This document shows, in pieces, positions 58,149 through 64,000 of a stretch of DNA of 64,000 nt. Origin of the DNA: Nageia nagi (lineage: Eukaryota; Pinophyta); assembly GCA_050084985.1 (NCBI GenBank), contig JBITNC010000002.1, positions 25,916,001 through 25,980,000 on the forward strand, given 5' to 3'. The position numbers and the translations under genes were made by a program. The notes below the pieces were generated by a model that was given only the letters and a program-made list of their open reading frames with translations, had not been told where the DNA came from and did not search any database. Positions within the stretch are counted from its first letter, which is position 1, and each line of letters begins with the position of its first letter.

Positions 58149-59226
58149 GTGCAACAAGAATCAACAATCCAATCAGGTGAAAAAGAGCAAGACATGGAGT
58201 AGAGAACCATTGCAAAATCAGCTTGAATATTTTTTTTCCTTTGAATTTTTTTACATTTCTATTTCCTTGGTTTTTTTTCTCTCTTTTCTTTTTGTAGCAA
58301 TCAACTTCTTTGTAATCTTGGATGCCACAATAGTTACAATTACCATCAAACTTTTTCTTAGGATATGGATTGTTTCCTTTGTCTTTTTCATCTCTTTTCT
58401 TGAAGTGGTTGTTGTTATCATTTTTCTTATAGTTGTTGTTGTCATTTTTCTTATAGTTGTTGTTGTTCTTCTTGTTGTTGTTGTTGTTTCCATTATTCCT
58501 ATTGCTATTGTTGCCATTGCCTCTTTTCTCAAACCTTTTGGAGGAAGAAGGATAAGATTTCTTTTGATGGTTGAACTTCTTCTTGAAATGGGTTTTGGTT
58601 GCTCCTAGAGCAACATTATTATCCTTTGGAGAAGAAATCAACATTTTTTTGTTAAGGGTTTTCTCATGCTTCAAAAGGAGCTTAGAAAGGTTATCAAAGG
58701 AAAAGACTTCTTCTTCATCATTAAGCCTTATTTGTATAACTATCACAAAGTATTCAAACTTTGAAGAAAGGCTTTGAAGAATGATGAAGACCATGAACTC
58801 ATCATTGATCCAATTGCACCTACAAGCAATAAGTTGGGTCCTTAGGTCAATGATTTTATTTAAGTAAATAGCCACATTTTCATCTTTCTCTTGATAAGAT
58901 TGAAGCAATTTTTGGACAATGGTAAACCTTCTTGAAAACTTTGAACCAAGGTAGATTTGCTTAAGCTTATCCCAAGCTTCCTTTACCAAGTTTGAAGAGG
59001 AAATCATTAGGAGCACATCATCTAAAATTGCATAGAAGATCATGGAGGTTGCCAACTCATTCTTTATGTTGTAAGCCTCTAGTGCCTTCTCATATGTAGG
59101 ATGTACAAAGTTCTCATTTACTATTTGCTAAAGCTTCCTTGCCTACAATTTAGCTCTCATCTGAGGTTCCCAAATACTAAATTTGGAACTATAAAGAATG
59201 TGTTTGGGTAAAAAGAACTCTTCCAT
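58149..59226 (-). pseudogene. Element C gag and first protease codons
   Basis: ATG at 59226 opens MEEFFLPKHIL, followed by two stops. From 59055 the frame is open for 308 codons: capsid (WDKLKQIYLGSKFSRRF, ENVAIYLNKIIDLRTQL, NWINDEFMVFIILQSL), an Asn/Lys-rich linker built of NNNYKKND-type repeats (plus strand 58404-58495), and the knuckle C-x2-C-x4-Y-x4-C at about 58300-58345, where the zinc-binding His is Tyr. Out of frame after that, the protease starts WIVDSCCTN (D-S-G changed to D-S-C), then GATTA and element D. This is the longest open frame in the window. Confidence 0.9.
58404..58495 (-). repeat. Asn-codon microsatellite in gag of C
   Basis: On the plus strand, runs of GTTGTT broken by two near-identical CATTTTTCTTATAGTTGTTG units encode repeated NNNYKKND. 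The homologous linker in A is much shorter and in D absent, so its length varies by slippage. Confidence 0.75.
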
Positions 59227-62200
59227 TTACTACATAAGAATGTGAAAAATAATAAGCATGTAATTAACAACATTATATGTTAAGTTTTAACTAAATAAAA
59301 AATACATGTTAATTTTAACACAAAATACATGCATGATTTATTTCACTAGTGCAAATGTTTTATAACTTAAATAATAATCCATGTACCCAAATACATTTTT
59401 GATCTCAAGAATCATATATATAGAGTGACATTGTTGAGGCTTATTTTCTTATCTAAAAATTAGGCCTTCACTTGGATGCCCACACAAGAGGAGCCCAAGT
59501 ACTACCAATCCTCAACCAATTTGCCTTAGTCAATATTATACTTTCTCATAAGGAGAAATACCTACTATTTTCCAAGGTTATGATGTTTATTGGATCGACC
59601 AAATTATTAATCTTGATTAGGTTTCAATTTATCCTCTTAGGTTATCAGGATAATCCCTGAATGGATATGCATACATGTGGTATCACTACACACATGCCTG
59701 TCCACCTATTGGAGTTATATCTAGACCAATAGAGGACTTAGGGGCAATTGCGAAGTATTATCTTTTCACCATTTGGATCATCGAACTTAAAGGCTCTAGT
59801 TTGCCTATCCTCACCTCATGGCTCTCCAAAAAAATCATGTTGCAGAATGTACGTATGGATGTGTTCATTTTAGGGGGTTGCTCATTTCAATGTTTGCATT
59901 TTATTTGCATAAGCAAATAAAGCAAAAAATGAAACATGAAAAAAGGTCATAACTAAAACATCATTCATTCAAAATTTAAAACCTAAGTGTCCAATGGGTT
60001 TTGTTACTAACCCCAAAAGGACCTCTTTATATAAATTTCATAATTATGCACAAGTTCACCCATAACATTGCATAAGTTCACTATTTTTGCATATGAAATT
60101 CAACCAAAGTGAACATCCAATAAATTCTAAGTAACATGTATGCATCCATACAGAAAAAAAATTCTAATGTTTTAACATAAAAAACATTCATAGGAATAAA
60201 ATTCTTCCTATTTTTTTACTTAAAAAAATACTTTTAGGAAAATAAAAAATTGCTATTAATGTCAAGTAAATGATTAACACTAAAAAACTTGAACCTTGGT
60301 ACCACATTTGCAATTATAGGGAAAAAAATTACCACATTTTTACCTAAACAAGTGATTATTCATACCCTTTAAAAAAGGTACTTAAGTAAAAAAAATGCAT
60401 TTAGAGGAGGAGATAAAAAATAGTTTCCCCACTTATACCCAAAACCTTTTCTAAGAAATATTTTAAGTCAAGCAATTTTTACAAATGTTAGATACACATT
60501 CCCCCTTTTAACACTAAATAAAAAATGCCATATTAAAAACTTTCCTAAAAGAAAAGTAATTCCAACACTAAACTTTTTCCACCTTAAAACATTCACCCCT
60601 TCATAAGGGTTAAAATATTATACCCCTTGTTCAAGGTAAAAAAAGCAAAATTAAGTATTCCTCTTCTTGATTTTTTTTTAATTAAAAAATTTGTATATTT
60701 TGAAGAGGAATAATTATGCTGACAAAGCATTAAATTTTAATTTTAATTTTACTTCACATCCTATAAGATTTTACCCTCATTCCATCCCAAACCATTAATG
60801 CGAGTAGGTGAGTAAAAAGAAGGTCAAAAAAAAATATTAACTTGTAAGCAACACCAAGCAAAAAATAATTAAAAAAAATCCTTGGAAGATTATTGCATTG
60901 GAAACAATACTAGAGGAGACATTGAGCAAAGGATATGAGTTAAGAGAAGTAAAGAATCCAAGAAAGGGGTCATGCATGGAGTGGTTGCTAATAAGAGCTG
61001 ATGGCTAGAAGGGAGTGGCTACTGAGAACATGGAGGATAAGCATCCATATAAGAGAATGGAGGAGATGTTGAGCAAAGGATATGAGTTAGGAGAAGCAAA
61101 TAATCCAAGAAAGGGATCGCACATGGAGTGGCTATTGATAAGAGCTCATAGCTAAAAGGGAGTGGTTGTTGAGAATATGGAGGAGTGGAGGGAGCTGGCC
61201 ACCACAGGGGTGGTGTGATGAAAGGAGGAGGAGCAAAAAGGGAGAGGTCATCGAGTGGAGATAGACATGCAAGAGGGTCAAACAGGTCACGATAACCATA
61301 GAAGGAGCTACATAGGGTTTAAGGAATGATAGCGGTCAGAGAGATAAAAAAATTCATAATAAATAATGCCATAGAAGGATATGCACAAGAGATTAGGGAG
61401 TGTGAGCAAAGCATCAACAGAGGAGTGGGAAACATCGAAAGAGCTACATAGGCAAAAGATGAGTGCTATGAGGGAGTCTCCCAACTAGGTGCTACGAGGG
61501 AGCTGCCCAGCTAGCATGAAACCCTCCTCCCAAAAACCCATGCGAGTGGCTTCTATTGTTGGTCATGATATATTTTATATATATTTCACATAAAATTGAA
61601 AACATCACTATTATTTTCAAAAAAAAAAATTGAAACAAAAATAACAAATAAAAAATTCTCCTCCTCCCTTTTGAATCAAAAAATATATTATTTTTGTCTA
61701 AGAAAGGTCCCCTTTATATATATACCCCCTTTTTTATTGAAATGCAAACCATAATTTTTTGGAAGAAAAGATGGTAATTTTTGTAAAAAAAGAGAAACAA
61801 AATGTAATTACATTTTTTTATATTTTACACTACAATTTGTGTAATAGGAAAGTATTTGTAAAAGTGCAAATTTAACTATAACATACTATTGTTATTTTTA
61901 AGCAAAAAATTGCATCTAACAAAATAGTATTAGTAATAATATAGCAATGATATGTAACATATATACTTATTTCCAAAAAAAGAGTATTATATTAAAAAAA
62001 TCAATTTTTCTATACTAACTAAACCTTTTAAAAAAAAATTGTAGCAATTAAAAAATTGCAAGTAACATAGAGGGTTAGTAAAAAAATTGCAGCTTTATTA
62101 GCCATATTTTTCTATAAAAAAAGGACTAACACATAACAAGTAATATGTTAGTAGCATAATGCAATAATTCATAAAATAACCAAGGAGGAGGAAATTTATA

Positions 62201-62289
62201 ACTTCTCTTAGTTTTACCTCACCAATGGAGTGTAAGATGAGGAATGCAAAAAAAATCACCAAGATGTTGAAGAAGAGCTTCCACACCAT
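59227..62289 (-). other. Element C leader
   Basis: Non-coding. Conserved block 59440-59880; A+T-rich middle; purine-rich variable block 60880-61560 containing the tandem duplications described at 60913-61190. Confidence 0.75.
60913..61190 (+). repeat. 147-bp tandem duplication in the leader of C
   Basis: TTGAGCAAAGGATATGAGTT recurs at 60922 and 61069, a 147-bp period. Both copies continue with AAGAAAGGG, GGAGTGG and AAGGGAGTGG. A further 26-bp pair (GTGCTATGAGGGAG / GTGCTACGAGGGAG) follows at about 61460-61512. Confidence 0.85.
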
Positions 62290-62301
62290 GCTCTGATACC
62301 A
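62290..62301 (-). other. Element C primer-binding site
   Basis: Minus strand TGGTATCAGAGC, exact match to the plant initiator tRNA-Met 3' end complement. Confidence 0.95.
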
Positions 62302-62303
62302 AA

Positions 62304-62799
62304 TGAGAGAATTTAATTATAACAATAACAATTATAAACTTCCAAGATCACATGAAATCTCACAATGCACATCTAACAACTCACAAAGTAATCTCCAAAG
62401 ATAACATAAAATGTAAGTGGTTCCTCCAACTAGGAGTACATCCACTAACTAGATTTCTCTGCTTAACAAATATGAACTCTTACAATCCTCCTACGCTTTT
62501 CTCCTAAACACTATCCTATAGCATAACTTTACTCCATAATTGGTTTGTGATCACAAAGAGGGAGCCTTCTATTTATAGGCCAAAATCCCCCTTTGGATCA
62601 CCCTTTTACCCAATGGACAAAAGCATGACATGCACATCCTTTTACCCAAGGGGCATGCTCATGACATGGAGCGTAGGATAAGTTACATTATCATATTCAC
62701 TTAAATACTTAATGTATCAAATTATACGCTTAAGTATTAGTGAACTTAAATTGAAGAATATTATAAAACCTTTACAATAATGCATTATACATTCCAACA
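62304..62799 (-). repeat. Element C 5' LTR
   Basis: 496 bp, TGAGAGA to CCAACA, followed by the AAAAC duplication. Minus-strand TATA box at 62570-62577. The U3 stem-loop at 62704-62738 is partly decayed. Confidence 0.95.
62570..62577 (-). promoter_or_regulatory. TATA box of element C 5' LTR
   Basis: Minus strand GCCTATAAATAG, identical core to the other copies. Confidence 0.7.
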
Positions 62800-62804
62800 A
62801 AAAC

Positions 62805-64000
62805 TACCCTAAAAGATCATTTTTTGTATAATAATCCATTTGAGATTGCATATGACATTAAGATTTGATTTGAGGAGAATGGATTGAACATAGAGTTGGA
62901 TATTAGATCTTTATAATAGTGTGATGAGTAAAGAAGCTTAGAATTAGTTTGGCATTGAAGATAAGCATAAATTGATCCAAATGATTATTTCATGAGATGA
63001 AACCTTATGGGTGGACAATTTGAAAGGGTTGTGAGATGTATGGGTATCTTACATCAATCCATGATATAGGGAAGAAGAAACACTATGAGTAAGTGATTTT
63101 TTTAATTTATTGAGTTATTATATTATATGATTTTAAGTTGTGCAACAACATTTGTGATGTGAAGAAATATTATAATGAGAGTAGAAATTAATTTTAAGAA
63201 AAGAGGTATATGAACGAGAAGGGAAATGGACAGTAGAAGTAGAAAGAATAAAATAAAAAGAAATAGAAGAATAAATAAATAATTTTATTTTGAGTTTTGT
63301 TTGAATTATGATGTATGTTTGAACATTAATTTTAAGTAATTAGTACATGGTTTCTTGTAAATTGGAGAAAAGAAATTTTTGACAAGTGAACATTGAAATT
63401 GTTGGATAAATTCTTATGATTTTGTTGACTCTTCTTTAAGTTTGGAAAGAGATAAAAATGTAAAGAGGAATGGTGGATTTAATGATGACCATTATATGGT
63501 TTTTCATATTTCAATCCTTAGTGATGGATAAAATAATTATCTTAGTTAAACTTCTTATCCTTTGGTGGTGTATCACGTGAAAATTGTTTAATTAACAAAA
63601 CTTAGTTAATTAATATAATATATTATACATAATAATAAATAATTACAATGAAACTTACAAAGTGATGAAAACATAAATAAGGCATAGAAACAGATGAAAA
63701 GTTTGAAAAAATATATGATTCTTAGAGGAATGTTATTGTGGTGTTTTTAGTAATCTAAAACTATTATAATAGTTTTTTAATATTATTTTTCTATTTTCAA
63801 GGACCTAGATCTAGGTCCTTTGAATCTCTGTACATTTTCTATTGCATGTCATCTATAAGATAACAACTAGAAACTTTATATTAATATGTTTTAAGAGGAT
63901 AAAAAGTAAGAAAGAAATTTACAATGTCTTGTATTGATGAATAGTATCATATTTATCAAATTATTAAAAAATATTGTATATTTTTTTATTAATATCGTAT
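62805..64000. other. Flank without recognised gene
   Basis: A+T rich. Interrupted protein-like pieces at about 62960-63088 (IEDKHKLIQMIIS, ETLWVDNLKGL) end at GTAAGTG (63089), which could be an old exon with donor, but there are three stops and no partner. A 22-bp perfect palindrome lies at 63799-63820. Confidence 0.4.

Larger units (their letters stand above)
45281..62799 (-). mobile_element. Ty1/copia element C, split by element D
   Basis: Same family as A. LTRs 45281-45780 and 62304-62799; target duplication AAAAC (45276-45280, 62800-62804). Polypurine tract and an exact initiator-Met primer site are present. Without D it is about 8.8 kb. The LTRs differ at roughly 64 of 500 hand-aligned columns, the most of the four. 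D lies in the protease codons. Confidence 0.95.

Noticed and set aside
58177-58608. Plus-strand open frame of 143 codons rich in Val and Ile
   Set aside because: Antisense shadow of the Asn/Lys-rich gag linker of element C; hydrophobicity comes from reversed AAT/AAC codons.
59472-59920. Plus-strand open frames in the conserved copia leader (also 17490-17693)
   Set aside because: The DNA is conserved among copies but the frame is broken differently in each, and it is antisense to the element transcript.
62960-63095. Possible exon ending at GTAAGTG
   Set aside because: Three stops within about 40 codons, no recognised family and no second exon; the donor alone is weak evidence.

Overview
The window is nuclear DNA of a land plant: a pentatricopeptide-repeat gene relic with a DYW tail, LTR retrotransposons whose primer sites match the plant initiator tRNA-Met, and an L1-type LINE with a plant DUF4283-like ORF1. 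Base composition is strongly A+T rich. The density of old, nested retrotransposons fits a large, slowly purged genome such as a gymnosperm, but the sequence does not fix the species. I found no intact gene. Everything coding is a mobile element or a pseudogene.

Layout. 1-2653: an inverted repeat and one copy of an unidentified repeat family (R) carrying a small MITE-like unit. 2654-4640: non-coding with two short tandem repeats. 4647-6402: the only island with gene-like composition, a broken host-gene relic with a good splice donor. 7288-9045: a LINE fragment. 9358-9525: a ~26-bp minisatellite. 11694-34656: a second copy of R, opened by two insertions, copia element A (11885-20380, minus strand) and gypsy-type element G (21008-34509, plus strand). 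G is itself opened by copia element B (24390-32581). 36418-39300: relics of a PPR-DYW gene in two pieces. 39360-40180: a CACTA-like end abutting a gypsy pol tail. 41612-44304: copia element E of another family, internally deleted, with a 1.1-kb DNA transposon in its right LTR. 44450-45075: PPR scraps in inverted orientation around a palindrome. 45281-62799: copia element C, opened in its protease codons by copia element D (49423-58143). 62805-64000: flank with no gene.

Elements A, B, C and D are one Ty1/copia family, all on the minus strand, about 8.2-8.8 kb each, with LTRs of about 500 bp, 5-bp target duplications, an initiator-Met primer site, a leader of 2.5-3 kb, gag, protease, integrase, reverse transcriptase, RNase H, a 0.7-kb 3' untranslated segment and a polypurine tract. 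All four are dead: each carries stops and frameshifts and each has lost the gag zinc knuckle and the protease triad in its own way, while the RT YVDD box survives in all. A, G, C and E with their contents cover about 42 kb, two thirds of the window. Hand-counted LTR divergence agrees with the nesting order: hosts C and G are more diverged than guests D and B.

Limits: identities come from reading motifs, not from searches. Domain borders are good to tens of bases; LTR, TSD and primer-site borders were read base by base.
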